64,000 nt of DNA, from NCBI RefSeq assembly GCF_900096585.1, contig NZ_FMYH01000009.1:1-64000 (forward strand), in the 5' to 3' direction. The first letter of the stretch is position 1, and each line of letters begins with the position of its first letter. This document shows, piece after piece, positions 36,789 through 46,084 of the stretch. The translations under genes were made by a program, and so were the position numbers. This DNA comes from Sanguibacter gelidistatuariae (lineage in GTDB: Bacteria > Actinomycetota > Actinomycetes > Actinomycetales > Cellulomonadaceae). Below the pieces are notes generated by a model. That model did not search any database and was not told the DNA's origin. It saw only the letters and a list, made by a program, of their open reading frames with translations.

Positions 36789-37553
36789 ATGCAGATCGAT
36801 CTCACTGGACGCACCGCCCTCGTCACAGGTGGCGGCACCGGCATCGGAGCTGCCATCGCCCGCGCCCTTGCGGCCGCCGGAGCCGACGTCGCCGTGCACT
36901 ACGGCCACAACGCGGAGGGCGCCCGTGCCGTCGCTCGCGACGTCGAAGCCGCTGGGCGTCGTGCGGTCGTCGTCGGGGGAGACCTCACCGACCCTGCCCA
37001 GGCTGATGCCGTCGTCCTGGCAGCAGTCGAGGGGCTCGGCGGTCTCGACATCCTCGTCAACAATGCCGGCCACCTCGTGGGCCGCGCCACCGTCGGGGAG
37101 ATGAGCGACGAGCACTGGGCGGCCGTCATGGGCGTCAACGTGTCGAGCACGTTCTTCGTCTGCCGCGCGGCGGTCAAGCATCTGGAGGTGTCGGGGCGTG
37201 GGCGCGTGATTCTCATGTCCTCGCTCGCCTCCGAGAACGGTGGAGGAGCCGGTTCGGTGGCGTATGCGGCGGCCAAGGCCGCGGTCGTCGGGTTCGGGCG
37301 AGGTCTCGCCAAGGAGCTCGCGGGCTCGCAGGTGACAGTCAATGCGTTGGCCCCGGGGTTCATAGGAGACACTCCGTTCCACAACACCTTCACCCCGACA
37401 GGCGCGCAGGCCGCCATCGTGAGCGGCATCCCGTTGCAGCGGGCCGGCACGGTCGAAGATGTGGCCGGCACGGCCGTCTTCCTTGCCTCGGACCTTGCCT
37501 CGTTCATCACCGGTCAGGTCGTCGACATCAACGGCGGAGCGAACTTCCGGTGA
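36789..37553 (+). CDS. SDR family oxidoreductase in the polysaccharide locus
   Basis: A 254-residue classical short-chain dehydrogenase. TGGGTGIG is the cofactor motif, NNAG the structural motif, and S-x12-Y-x3-K is present (MSSLASE...VAYAAAKAA). It resembles FabG/KduD/glucose-dehydrogenase-like members. In this context it could reduce the keto sugar acid formed after lyase cleavage, by analogy with KduD or alginate DEH reductases; that is inference. GAAGGA precedes the ATG at 36789; an in-frame ATG at 36744 overlaps the permease stop and could also be used. Confidence 0.88.
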   Translation: MQIDLTGRTALVTGGGTGIGAAIARALAAAGADVAVHYGHNAEGARAVARDVEAAGRRAVVVGGDLTDPAQADAVVLAAVEGLGGLDILVNNAGHLVGRATVGEMSDEHWAAVMGVNVSSTFFVCRAAVKHLEVSGRGRVILMSSLASENGGGAGSVAYAAAKAAVVGFGRGLAKELAGSQVTVNALAPGFIGDTPFHNTFTPTGAQAAIVSGIPLQRAGTVEDVAGTAVFLASDLASFITGQVVDINGGANFR

Positions 37554-39373
37554 CGGTGATCACTCAGGCACGCGGTGGGTGGTGGCACGACTACGTGTGC
37601 CCCACCCACGGCACTGAGCTTGACGAACCTGTCGATGGCGTCTTCCCCTGCCGTTACGGGTGCCGGCTCTCCGACGAGCGGCTGGCCGGTGCCTGGACGG
37701 TTCTCGACCACCAGAGGCGTGCTCGCCGCGCGAGGCTGCTTGCCCGGCAGGGCGCGGTCTCCGGATCATCGTCAGACAAGGCGCAGGCTGTAGGGATCGT
37801 CTGCGAGTTCGCCGATCTCTACCAGACCCTGGCCACCAGCTGGAGCGAGACGAGCGAGCCGTGGATGCTGCGCGGCAAGCTGTTCTCGCAGGCGCTCACC
37901 GAGGCGATCTGGGCGACCCAGCTCGCTGACGTGATCGTGGTTCTCGCAGACGACGAAAAGTCCCGGGAGGCCCTCACCCCTGAGGTCCCAGCCATGCTCG
38001 ACGGGTTGCTGGCGACTGTTGAAGCAGCACGGCACGTGCTCGTCGTCGAGCAGGGGAACCCGCAGAGCAACTACACCGCATGGCTCGACGCCGCCGGGCA
38101 CATGCTCAGTCGTGCGCGATCCACGCTCGGCTCGACCCCAGGCCTGCCAGCCACTGCCACCCGGTGGGTCGAGCGTTCCTGGGAGCACGCCAAGCTCGCG
38201 GTCGGAGCCGACGGGTGGGAGTGGGAGGGATCGACGTACTATCACCTCTTCGTCCTGCGGGCCTACCTGCTCACTCACCGCGGCATCCGACCGGACACCA
38301 TCGAGGCGGGCACGCTCGACCGGCTCGCCTCGATGGTCCGTGCGCTCGCGGAGATCGCGGCACCCGACGGTTCGCTTCCCGCGCTCCACGACGGTCCCTA
38401 CGACCGGCGCGAAGTGCACCTCGAGGTCCTCGAGATCTGCATGCTCGCCCGCCAGATGTGGGCAACTACCGGGCTCGGTACGGTCGAGGCCCATGCTCGG
38501 GCGCAGCTGGCCACAAGCGCCGGAGGCTACGACGGGCTCGAAGACCTGCTGGACGGATGGTTCGACGGCCCGCCCCTCATGGCCATCACCACCTCGCGGG
38601 CCTCGCGCACCTTCGACCAGGTGGGGTATGCGGTCCTGCGAGACTGCGATGACACCTGGCAGGCAGTGCTCGACGCCGGACCGCACGGCGGCTCGCACGG
38701 TCACCTGGACAAGCTCGGCCTCTACCTCTACGGAGCCGCTGCGCCCTGGCAGCCCGCCCCCGGGGTGCCGCCGTACGCCAGCAGGCTGCGCCACGGCTAC
38801 TACGCCCGAACCGTGGCCCATCCGACCGTGCGCGTCGACGACGCGGACCAGACCGAGTCAACCGGTGCTCTGACGACGTGGGACACGGACGGGACGACAA
38901 CCCGGGTGATGGCTCGTGCGGACTCCTCATACCCCGGTGTCCGGCTCAGCCGTGAGGTCGTCATGACGGCCGACTACCTCCTCGACGTCGTCACAGCCGA
39001 GGCGGAGACCGAACGCACGATGACCCTCGGGCTGCGCCCGGCCGTCCCGCTCGAGATCACTGCGCAGGGCGAGGGATGGGTGAGCCGTTGGACAGGCTCG
39101 GCACGCACCGACCTGCACGGTCTGCATGCCGCCTCGGTCCCGTCCGCCATCGAGCTCACCCCTGGACGCGGCCCCTCGAACGACCCGGCCCGCCTCCTCG
39201 CCCTCGGGGAGTGGACCGCACGTGCTGCTTGCGTGAGCTGGGTCTCGGTCTACCACCAAGGTTCCCAGCCGCGGCTCCGTCATCTTGAGCTCGTGGCAGA
39301 GACAACAGGCCTGGCGGCCGTACGGGTACACCACCTCGACGGTACGACGACAGAACATGAGGTCAGCAGATGA
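37550..39373 (+). CDS. Heparinase II/III-like protein 1, cytoplasmic
   Basis: A 607-residue protein of the heparinase II/III superfamily (polysaccharide lyases such as PL12/15/17/21). The start has an aromatic/cysteine cluster WWHDYVCPTHG...FPCRYGC (C17, H20, C34, C38). An alpha/alpha toroid follows (residues ~60-330, with WEGSTYYHLFVLRAYLL), then a beta-sandwich with DAGPHGGSHGHLDKLGLYLYG. No signal peptide, so it should act on imported oligosaccharide. GTGA overlap with the SDR gene and ATGA overlap with the next lyase gene. Confidence 0.85.
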   Translation: MTVITQARGGWWHDYVCPTHGTELDEPVDGVFPCRYGCRLSDERLAGAWTVLDHQRRARRARLLARQGAVSGSSSDKAQAVGIVCEFADLYQTLATSWSETSEPWMLRGKLFSQALTEAIWATQLADVIVVLADDEKSREALTPEVPAMLDGLLATVEAARHVLVVEQGNPQSNYTAWLDAAGHMLSRARSTLGSTPGLPATATRWVERSWEHAKLAVGADGWEWEGSTYYHLFVLRAYLLTHRGIRPDTIEAGTLDRLASMVRALAEIAAPDGSLPALHDGPYDRREVHLEVLEICMLARQMWATTGLGTVEAHARAQLATSAGGYDGLEDLLDGWFDGPPLMAITTSRASRTFDQVGYAVLRDCDDTWQAVLDAGPHGGSHGHLDKLGLYLYGAAAPWQPAPGVPPYASRLRHGYYARTVAHPTVRVDDADQTESTGALTTWDTDGTTTRVMARADSSYPGVRLSREVVMTADYLLDVVTAEAETERTMTLGLRPAVPLEITAQGEGWVSRWTGSARTDLHGLHAASVPSAIELTPGRGPSNDPARLLALGEWTARAACVSWVSVYHQGSQPRLRHLELVAETTGLAAVRVHHLDGTTTEHEVSR

Positions 39374-41331
39374 GCTCCCCCCTTCTTCTCGACGGTCGTG
39401 AGGACCAGCTCCGCCGTGAGCTGGCCGACGTCCGCGCCCCGCAGCTGCGCCGGCTGCTCGACGAGTGCGAGCGCTACCGCAGCGTCGAGCTGCCCACCGA
39501 GCACCCGCTCGCGTCGATCACCTACCTCGGCCCGGCGGCCGCCAACCTCGCGCTCGCCTTCCGCCTCACAGGCCAGGCCCAGTACCTCGCCGAGCTGCGC
39601 CGCTGGGTGAAGACCGCAGTGGACTTCCCCCACTGGGGCAAGGCCAACCTGCCCGACCACGACCTCGACGCCGGCTGGCTCCTGCACGGCCTCGCACTTG
39701 CATACTCCTGGGCGGGCTCCGCGCTGCCCGACGACGAGCGCGCGGCCCTGCGAGACAAGCTCGTCCTGCAAGGCACCCGGTTGTACGACTTTGCCGTCAC
39801 CTCTCAGGGGCGGTGGTGGTCGTCGTCGTTCTGGCAGAACCACAACTGGATCTGCTACGCAGGCCTGGCCACCGCCGGGTACGTCCTCACCGAAGAGCAC
39901 CCCGAGGCCAAGGCGTGGACCGATCGCGCCAAGGAGAACTTCTCGACCGTCCTCGACATGCTTCCTGAGGACGGCTCGAACAATGAGGGCGTCGTCTACT
40001 GGCGCTATGGCGTGCCGTGGATCGTCAGCTACCTGGATGTGCTGCGCGCGGCCGAGGGCATCGACTGGTATCCGCGGAGCAGCTATCTGCGAGAGACCTT
40101 CTGGTTCCGCCTGTACCAGTCAGCGCCCGACCTCGAGCGGATCATCGACCACGGCGACTGCCACGACAGGCGCAGCGGCCACAGCGTCGCCCTCTACTCC
40201 AAGCTTGCCGCCGAGTACCGCATCCCGCAGGCACAGTGGCTCGCGCGTACCGTCGCGACCGACTTTTTCTGGCGCGAGGCCTACGAGAGCGGCGTCAAGC
40301 CCGGAGTGCGCGCCGAGGCCTACCAGGAGCTGCTCTGGCACGACCCGACCGTCCCTGAGGAGGACCTCCGCGCGGTTCCGACTGCCAGGTTCTTCCCCGA
40401 TCTCGGACTCGTCTCCGCACGCACCTCTTGGGCGCCCGACGCCGTGGCGGTCTCCTTCAAGGCGTCCCCGGGAGGTGGGCACAAGGCATGGCGCATCTCG
40501 CACGAGGAGCGCTCGCGGTCCGGGTGGGTGACCCTCAACGCTGGTCACCACCATCCCGACTCGGGCAGCTTCGTGCTGCTGGGTCACGGGTCCTACCTCG
40601 CGGTCGACGACGGATATGCCTCACGCAAGAGGACTGAGCATCACAGCACGATCCTCGTGGACGGCTTGGGCTTCGCCAACGAAGATCGCTACCACGTCTT
40701 CGAAGACCTCCCCGTGGAACGGACCGCGCAGATCCTCACCCACACGATCCGTGACGGCTGGGTCCATGCGGTGAGCGAGTCGGGGGCCATGTACCACCCC
40801 GACCTCGGCGTCGAGCAGGTCAGGCGACACCTGACGATGACTCCGAGCGGAGTCCTTGTCGTCGTCGACGACCTGCGGGCGGCGCAGCCGCGGAGCTGGA
40901 CCTGGTTGCTGCAGACGGACAACCCGGCCGAGCCGAGAGGCGCAGGGCGATGGCTCGCCCCGGCAGGGACGGGACAGCTGCACGTGCTCGGCCTAGCACC
41001 CAGCGGTACCACCGACGACGTGGTCCGCACGGCTGTTCACGCCAACCCGACGTCGTCGACGCCCAGCCTGGCGATCGAGAAGATCCAGCACACCGTCCGA
41101 CGCACGACCGAACCGAGCCGGACCGCCCAGTTCGTGAGCGTTCTCGTCCCCGCGTCGTGGGACGACGACGTCCTCCCGAGCGCGGAGGTCGAGCTCACCG
41201 AGACCGGGGTCGCCGTTGTGGTCGAGCACGGTGGTCTCCGCGAGGAGGTCACCGTGCTTCTGGACGGTGACGTCGACGGGGAAGGGTTCTTCGGCCAGAC
41301 AGCCGGGACGCGCCAGGCGGTAGGGGCATGA
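39370..41331 (+). CDS. Heparinase II/III-like protein 2, cytoplasmic
   Basis: A 653-residue second member of the superfamily, clearly different from the upstream one. The toroid domain contains SFWQNHNWICYAGLATAGYVL and DGSNNEGVVYWRYGVPWIVSYLDVL, with N/H/Y residues typical of lyase active sites; the beta domain has LNAGHHHPDSGSFVLLGHGSYLAVDDGYA. No signal peptide. Two lyases of one superfamily suggest stepwise attack on a mixed polymer or an endo/exo pair. 4-nt overlaps on both sides. Confidence 0.85.
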   Translation: MSSPLLLDGREDQLRRELADVRAPQLRRLLDECERYRSVELPTEHPLASITYLGPAAANLALAFRLTGQAQYLAELRRWVKTAVDFPHWGKANLPDHDLDAGWLLHGLALAYSWAGSALPDDERAALRDKLVLQGTRLYDFAVTSQGRWWSSSFWQNHNWICYAGLATAGYVLTEEHPEAKAWTDRAKENFSTVLDMLPEDGSNNEGVVYWRYGVPWIVSYLDVLRAAEGIDWYPRSSYLRETFWFRLYQSAPDLERIIDHGDCHDRRSGHSVALYSKLAAEYRIPQAQWLARTVATDFFWREAYESGVKPGVRAEAYQELLWHDPTVPEEDLRAVPTARFFPDLGLVSARTSWAPDAVAVSFKASPGGGHKAWRISHEERSRSGWVTLNAGHHHPDSGSFVLLGHGSYLAVDDGYASRKRTEHHSTILVDGLGFANEDRYHVFEDLPVERTAQILTHTIRDGWVHAVSESGAMYHPDLGVEQVRRHLTMTPSGVLVVVDDLRAAQPRSWTWLLQTDNPAEPRGAGRWLAPAGTGQLHVLGLAPSGTTDDVVRTAVHANPTSSTPSLAIEKIQHTVRRTTEPSRTAQFVSVLVPASWDDDVLPSAEVELTETGVAVVVEHGGLREEVTVLLDGDVDGEGFFGQTAGTRQAVGA

Positions 41332-41957
41332 GCGTCGTGACAGCACCCCGACGTCGTTGGGAGCACAAGCTGCTCACCATCTTGAGCTACCCGGCGAACC
41401 TCATGTTCGCGGGCGTCGCCGCGGCGATCCTCTCTCTTGGGGTCGTCACCGCACTGCCCGCTGCCATCGCGGCGAGCCGCGCGATGAGCCTCTGGCTGCG
41501 GGACGGTGAGGACGCCGTGTTCACGACGACCTTCAAGGAGTTCGCAGCCACCTGGCGGCGTAGTCTTCCCCTCGGGGTCGCCTCGGTGGTCATCGTGCTG
41601 GTGCTCTCTGCCAACACCGTGTTCTTGTGGGGCCGCGCGGGCTCTGGAGCTGACGGGCCAGCCCTCCTGCTCGGTGCAGCGACAGCTGTGCTCGGCTGCG
41701 CGGGTGCGCTCGTGCTGCTCGCTCTGCCCGTCGCCACGACGCGCAGCCCGGACGGCGACCGCCGCAGCTGGCTCATCGAGTCCGCCTACCTCGTCGCGCG
41801 GCGACCGTTGCGATCGGTGATCCTCCTTGGCATCGTCGTCGCCGTCGCCGCGACCTTCTACCTGCTGCCGACGCTCGTCCCCTTCGTGGGGATCTCCATC
41901 CCGGTCTACCTCGCCCTCGTCACCTTCGGTCATGGCCCTGTGAACGAGCTGCCGTAG
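41328..41957 (+). CDS. yesL: YesL-like (DUF624) membrane protein
   Basis: A 209-residue membrane protein with five or six segments (YPANLMFAGVAAAILSLGVVTALPAAIAASRAM, LPLGVASVVIVLVLSANTVFLWG, LGAATAVLGCAGALVLLALPV, SVILLGIVVAVAATFYLLPTLVPFVGI). DUF624 proteins usually accompany sugar ABC importers, as in the rhamnogalacturonan (yes) operon of Bacillus, where their role is unclear. ATGA overlap with lyase 2; its TAG overlaps the GTG of the MFS gene. Confidence 0.85.
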   Translation: MSVVTAPRRRWEHKLLTILSYPANLMFAGVAAAILSLGVVTALPAAIAASRAMSLWLRDGEDAVFTTTFKEFAATWRRSLPLGVASVVIVLVLSANTVFLWGRAGSGADGPALLLGAATAVLGCAGALVLLALPVATTRSPDGDRRSWLIESAYLVARRPLRSVILLGIVVAVAATFYLLPTLVPFVGISIPVYLALVTFGHGPVNELP

Positions 41958-43138
41958 TGCCGGAACCGCAGCTGCCATGGGCCCGGACCCCGCCCGCCCT
42001 GTGGGTCCTGTACACCGACACCTTCACGATGGCTGTCGGCTTCTACATGCTCATCCCGCTGCTGGCCATCCACTTCCTCGACAACCTCGGGCTCTCCGTC
42101 GCCCTCGTCGGGGTGCTGGCGGCCGTACGGTCCTTCTGCCAGCACGGTCTCATGCCGGTCTCAGGGTGGATCGCGGACCGGATCGACTTCCGGTGGGCGA
42201 TCAGCGCCGGTGTGCTCGTGCGAGCGGTAGGTTTTGCGCTGCTCGGCTCGGCGGACTCGGTCACCGGCCTCGTCGTCGCCTCGGTGCTCACCGGGCTCGG
42301 CGGGTCTCTGTTCCACCCTGCGAGCTACGCGGCCTACGCAGCTCTCACTGAGGGGCTCGACACGGTGCGCGTCTACGCCACCCGTGAGCTGCTCTCGAAC
42401 CTGGGTTTTGTCGTCGGTCCGGTGGTTGGCAGCGCAGTCGCCGGGCTCGACTTCCGGTGGGTCAGCTTCACGTCCGCGGCCTTGTTCCTCCTTGCCTTCG
42501 TCGTGACCGTGGTTGGCTTGCCCGGTGGACTGGCCGGGGAACCGGGCAACTCCCCGTCGATGCGCGCGGTCCTGGCCGACAGGGCATTCGTGCGGTACTG
42601 CGTGCTGGCTGGAGCCGTGTGGCTGCTCGTCTCCCAGCTCTACCTGCTTGTCCCGCTCCGGGCCACGAGCGTCCTCCCGGACACGATCGGGCTCGGGGTC
42701 GTGTACTCGGCGTCGGCGGTCCTCATGGTCGTCACGATGCTGCCGCTCACGCGGTTCGTCTCTGCGCGTCTGGGCAAGGGGCCGATCCTCGCCTGCGGCG
42801 CCGTCGGTCTTGCTGCGGGCATCTGCACGATGGGCGCTTGGGGGACGACTGCTGGGCTGCTGGTGGGGATAGGCCTGTTCACCGTGGGGCAGATGCTCAC
42901 TCAGCCGGTCATGAGTGCCGTGGTCGCCGGCTTCGCCACCCCAGGGGCGACTGCGTCGTACTTCGGTGTGCAGGGCATCGCCCAGGCCGTCGGGGGAGTG
43001 GTCGGCAACGTCGGTGGGGGCCTGCTCTACACGCTGGCCTCTGGCACCGGTCTGGTGGCCTGGACGCCCTGGCTCGCCTTCGCGCTCTGGGGTGCAGCGT
43101 GCGCCTTCTTCCTCCTCCGCCCCGGCATCGTCCGATGA
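41957..43138 (+). CDS. MFS transporter
   Basis: A 393-residue major facilitator protein with twelve membrane segments. The loop 2-3 motif A is visible as GWIADRIDFRWAISAG. It starts with GTG sharing one base with the yesL stop (TAGTG). In this locus it may import a monosaccharide or export a by-product such as a sugar acid; no specificity can be read. Confidence 0.88.
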   Translation: MPEPQLPWARTPPALWVLYTDTFTMAVGFYMLIPLLAIHFLDNLGLSVALVGVLAAVRSFCQHGLMPVSGWIADRIDFRWAISAGVLVRAVGFALLGSADSVTGLVVASVLTGLGGSLFHPASYAAYAALTEGLDTVRVYATRELLSNLGFVVGPVVGSAVAGLDFRWVSFTSAALFLLAFVVTVVGLPGGLAGEPGNSPSMRAVLADRAFVRYCVLAGAVWLLVSQLYLLVPLRATSVLPDTIGLGVVYSASAVLMVVTMLPLTRFVSARLGKGPILACGAVGLAAGICTMGAWGTTAGLLVGIGLFTVGQMLTQPVMSAVVAGFATPGATASYFGVQGIAQAVGGVVGNVGGGLLYTLASGTGLVAWTPWLAFALWGAACAFFLLRPGIVR

Positions 43139-43171
43139 CAATGCATGGGGAACCCATGAAAGGAAACACCC

Positions 43172-44170
43172 ATGTTCGTCGACTCATCCCTCGAGTCTCT
43201 CGTCGACTACCTGCCAGCGGTCGAAGAGCAACCTGACTTCGATGCGTTCTGGGCCAGGACCCTTGCAGAGTCTCCCCGAACCGATGCCACCTTCGAGCCC
43301 GTCGATCTGGGCTTGGCAACCGTGACCGTCTACGACGTGACCTTCACAGGATGGGCCGGCCAGCCCGTCAAGGCATGGTTCCTCGTGCCCCGGGAGCAGC
43401 CTGGAAGACCGCGGGAGCGGCTGCCCGCGATCGTGCAGTACATCGGCTACAACGGTGGTCGCGGCATCCCCTACGAGTGGCTCACCTGGAGCGCCGCAGG
43501 CTACGCCCACCTCGTCATGGACAACCGGGGCCAGGGCGGTGGCGGCAAGACCGTCTCTCATACAGCCGACATCAACCCCGCCGGGCACGGGTCGTCTGCG
43601 CCAGGTTTTCTCACGAACGGGATCGAGTCACCCGAGAACCACTTCTACCGCAGGCTCATCACCGATGCCGTCCGCGCCGTCGACGCGATCAAGCAGGCCC
43701 CCGGCGTCGATCCCGAGCGCGTGGCGATCCTCGGCGGGAGCCAGGGCGGCGGGTTGGCGCTCGCGGTCGCCGGCCTGCGCGACGACGTCCGGGCGGCGAT
43801 CGTCGACGTCCCCTTCATGTGCCACTACCGGCGCGCGTCCACGGTGACCGACGCTGGCCCATACGCCGAGATCCGGCGCTGGCTCAGTGGGCACCGCGAC
43901 CAGGTCGAGTTGGCTATGCGCACCCTGTCCTACGTCGATGGGGTGAACTTCGCCCGGCGTGCGAGCTGCCCGGCCTGGTTCTCCGTCGCGCTCATGGACA
44001 CCATCTGCCCTCCGTCCACGGTCTACGCCGCCTACAACCACTATGCAGGTCCCGCCCAGATCGAGGTCTTCCCCTACAACGGCCACGAGGGCGGCGGACT
44101 CTACGACGTGCCCCGCAAGTTCACCGTCCTGGCACAGACGATAGGCCGGCCTCGCGGACTGGATGCCTAA
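43172..44170 (+). CDS. axe: Acetyl esterase, CE7 family (acetylxylan esterase / cephalosporin-C deacetylase type)
   Basis: A 332-residue alpha/beta hydrolase. The CE7 motifs are complete: RGQ (119-121, DNRGQGGG), GGSQGG with S190, D276 (MDTICPPST) and H305 (NGHEGGG). CE7 enzymes are cytoplasmic hexamers that remove acetyl groups from short imported oligosaccharides. This supports an acetylated substrate for the locus. No signal peptide. AAAGGA precedes the ATG. Last gene of the locus, 33 nt after the MFS gene. Confidence 0.92.
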   Translation: MFVDSSLESLVDYLPAVEEQPDFDAFWARTLAESPRTDATFEPVDLGLATVTVYDVTFTGWAGQPVKAWFLVPREQPGRPRERLPAIVQYIGYNGGRGIPYEWLTWSAAGYAHLVMDNRGQGGGGKTVSHTADINPAGHGSSAPGFLTNGIESPENHFYRRLITDAVRAVDAIKQAPGVDPERVAILGGSQGGGLALAVAGLRDDVRAAIVDVPFMCHYRRASTVTDAGPYAEIRRWLSGHRDQVELAMRTLSYVDGVNFARRASCPAWFSVALMDTICPPSTVYAAYNHYAGPAQIEVFPYNGHEGGGLYDVPRKFTVLAQTIGRPRGLDA

Positions 44171-44232
44171 GGGGGGCGTGGCGTACTCAATGGACCTAAT
44201 CTTCGAGAACCAATCGCGTCGAAGGGCACACC

Positions 44233-45705
44233 ATGGACACGCTCAGGACCTCGCTCATCGACCCGGTGAGCAACTTCCTCTACACCTACGTGCTCATCTA
44301 CCTGCTCGTGGGCGCGGGCATCTACTTCACGGTGCGCACCCGCGCGGTCCAGGTGCGCATGGCTCGGCAGATGTGGCGGGTGATCGCCGGATCCCGTGGG
44401 CACTCCGAGGGCGGGATCTCCTCCTTCCAAGCCTTCTGCGTCGGGCTCGCCTCGCGGGTGGGCACCGGGAACATCGTCGGCGTCGCGATCGCCCTCACCC
44501 TGGGCGGACCGGGCGCGATCTTCTGGATGTGGGTCGTGGCGTTCCTGGGGATGGCGACCGCCTTCATCGAGTCGACGCTGGGGCAGATGTTCAAGGTCCG
44601 CAACGAAGACGGCAGCTACCGCGGCGGGCCGGCGTACTACATCCAGCGTGGGCTGGGCTCGCGGCCCTTCGCGGTGGTCTTCGCTCTGCTGCTCATCTTC
44701 GCCTTCGGCTTCGCGTTCAACATGGTCCAGTCCAACACCATCTCCGATGCCCTCGCCGGCCACGGCGTGAGCACGTCCTGGACCGCCGTGGGCCTGATGG
44801 TCCTCGCCGCCCCGGTGCTCTTCGGCGGGGTCCGCCGGGTCGCCTCGGTCGCCGGGGTGCTGCTGCCGATCATGGCAGGCGCCTACGTGCTGCTCGCCCT
44901 CGTCGTGGTCGGGCTCAACCTGGGCGAGATCCCCCACGCGATCACCACGATCATCAACGGCGCCTTCGGCCTCGACCAGGCGGTCGCCGGGACCGCGGGC
45001 GGGATCCTCGCTGCGCTGCTCAACGGCGTCAAGCGCGGCCTGTTCTCCAATGAGGCCGGCATGGGTAGCGCCCCGAATACCGCCGCGACCGCGACGGTCA
45101 GCCACCCCGCCAAGCAGGGCCTCATCCAGTCCCTCGGGGTGTTCGTGGACACCATGGTCGTGTGCTCGGCGACCGCGTTCATGATCCTCGTGGCCGGTCC
45201 CACCGTCTACGACCCGGGGGCCACGACCGACGTGGTCGGCGCGTCGCTGACCACGTCCGCGATCGCCGAGGCGCTGGGCACCTGGACGACGCCGCTCATG
45301 ACCGTCCTGCTCTTCGTCTTCGCCTTCTCCTCGGTCCTGGGCAACTATTCCTACGCCGAGGTCAACCTGTCCTTCCTCGGGGTGCGGGGCAGAGGGCTGA
45401 CCGCCCTGCGGACCCTGGTCCTGGCGGCGGTCGGGGTGGGCTCGCTGCTCAGCCTGGACGTGGTCTGGGCGCTCGCGGACATCGCCATGGCGCTCATGGC
45501 GATCGTCAACCTGGTGGCCATCACCCTGCTCGGGAGATGGGCCTTCGGTGCGCTGCGCGACTATGAGGGCAAGGTGCGGGCGGGGCAGGGGGACGACCGC
45601 TTCGTCGGCGCGGGGAACCCGTTGCTGCCCGGTGACCTGCCGGGGGACATCTGGGTGCCGGGGGCGAGTGACGCGCAGCCGGTCGCGGTGTCCGGCTCTG
45701 TGTGA
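44233..45705 (+). CDS. Alanine/glycine:cation symporter (AGCS family)
   Basis: A 490-residue Na+ or H+ coupled amino acid symporter with about eleven membrane segments. The signature GLASRVGTGNIVGVAIALTLGGPGAIFWMW, the RGGPAYYIQRGLG loop and GLFSNEAGMGSAPNTAATA are characteristic. The ~40-residue hydrophilic C-terminus is cytoplasmic. It follows the polysaccharide locus by 62 nt, but its function suggests a separate unit. Confidence 0.94.
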   Translation: MDTLRTSLIDPVSNFLYTYVLIYLLVGAGIYFTVRTRAVQVRMARQMWRVIAGSRGHSEGGISSFQAFCVGLASRVGTGNIVGVAIALTLGGPGAIFWMWVVAFLGMATAFIESTLGQMFKVRNEDGSYRGGPAYYIQRGLGSRPFAVVFALLLIFAFGFAFNMVQSNTISDALAGHGVSTSWTAVGLMVLAAPVLFGGVRRVASVAGVLLPIMAGAYVLLALVVVGLNLGEIPHAITTIINGAFGLDQAVAGTAGGILAALLNGVKRGLFSNEAGMGSAPNTAATATVSHPAKQGLIQSLGVFVDTMVVCSATAFMILVAGPTVYDPGATTDVVGASLTTSAIAEALGTWTTPLMTVLLFVFAFSSVLGNYSYAEVNLSFLGVRGRGLTALRTLVLAAVGVGSLLSLDVVWALADIAMALMAIVNLVAITLLGRWAFGALRDYEGKVRAGQGDDRFVGAGNPLLPGDLPGDIWVPGASDAQPVAVSGSV

Positions 45706-45715
45706 GGAAGTCCGC

Positions 45716-46084
45716 CTACGCGGGGGACTCGCTTGCGGACTCGCGACGGTATTCTGCGCGCGCGTCGAGGAGAGCCTGCACGAGGTCGCGGAGCTCGCGG
45801 GTAGGGACGGTGACATCGGCGGCGGCCTCATCCGGTTCGAGCAGGTCGGCGAGCCGGTCGGTGATGACGGCCTGCTCGGCGTCGGCCACGAAGCTCATCC
45901 GGTCACCCCCGCCGGTCGCGCTGGGTACGTGCCCGGTGAGGACGGAGTCGAGCAGGCCGAGCGTGCGCCGGTGCGGACTCTCGTTGAGGAACACCTGCAG
46001 CGCGCGGTCGGACGGGTCGGCGAGCTGGACGTGGACGAAGGTCCGCCAGGGCTGCTCGACGACCTCGAAGCGATGCTCGCGCAC
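45716..46084 (-). CDS. Small acidic protein downstream of the EndoU toxin; candidate immunity protein
   Basis: A 122-residue protein with no signal peptide and no family I recognise. It is acidic (VADAEQAVITDRLADLLEPDEAAADVTVPTRELRDLVQALLDARAEY) with an alpha-helical C-terminal half. It starts with GTG sharing a base with the stop of the EndoU gene (TAGTG), so it is translated right after the toxin. Immunity proteins of EndoU toxins are small, acidic and encoded just downstream; that role is inferred from context only. Confidence 0.6.
   Translation of the reverse strand: MREHRFEVVEQPWRTFVHVQLADPSDRALQVFLNESPHRRTLGLLDSVLTGHVPSATGGGDRMSFVADAEQAVITDRLADLLEPDEAAADVTVPTRELRDLVQALLDARAEYRRESASESPA

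Noticed and set aside
36789-37553. SDR as FabG of fatty acid synthesis
   Set aside because: No other fab gene is near, and it is locked by overlaps into the polysaccharide operon, so a sugar-acid role is more likely.
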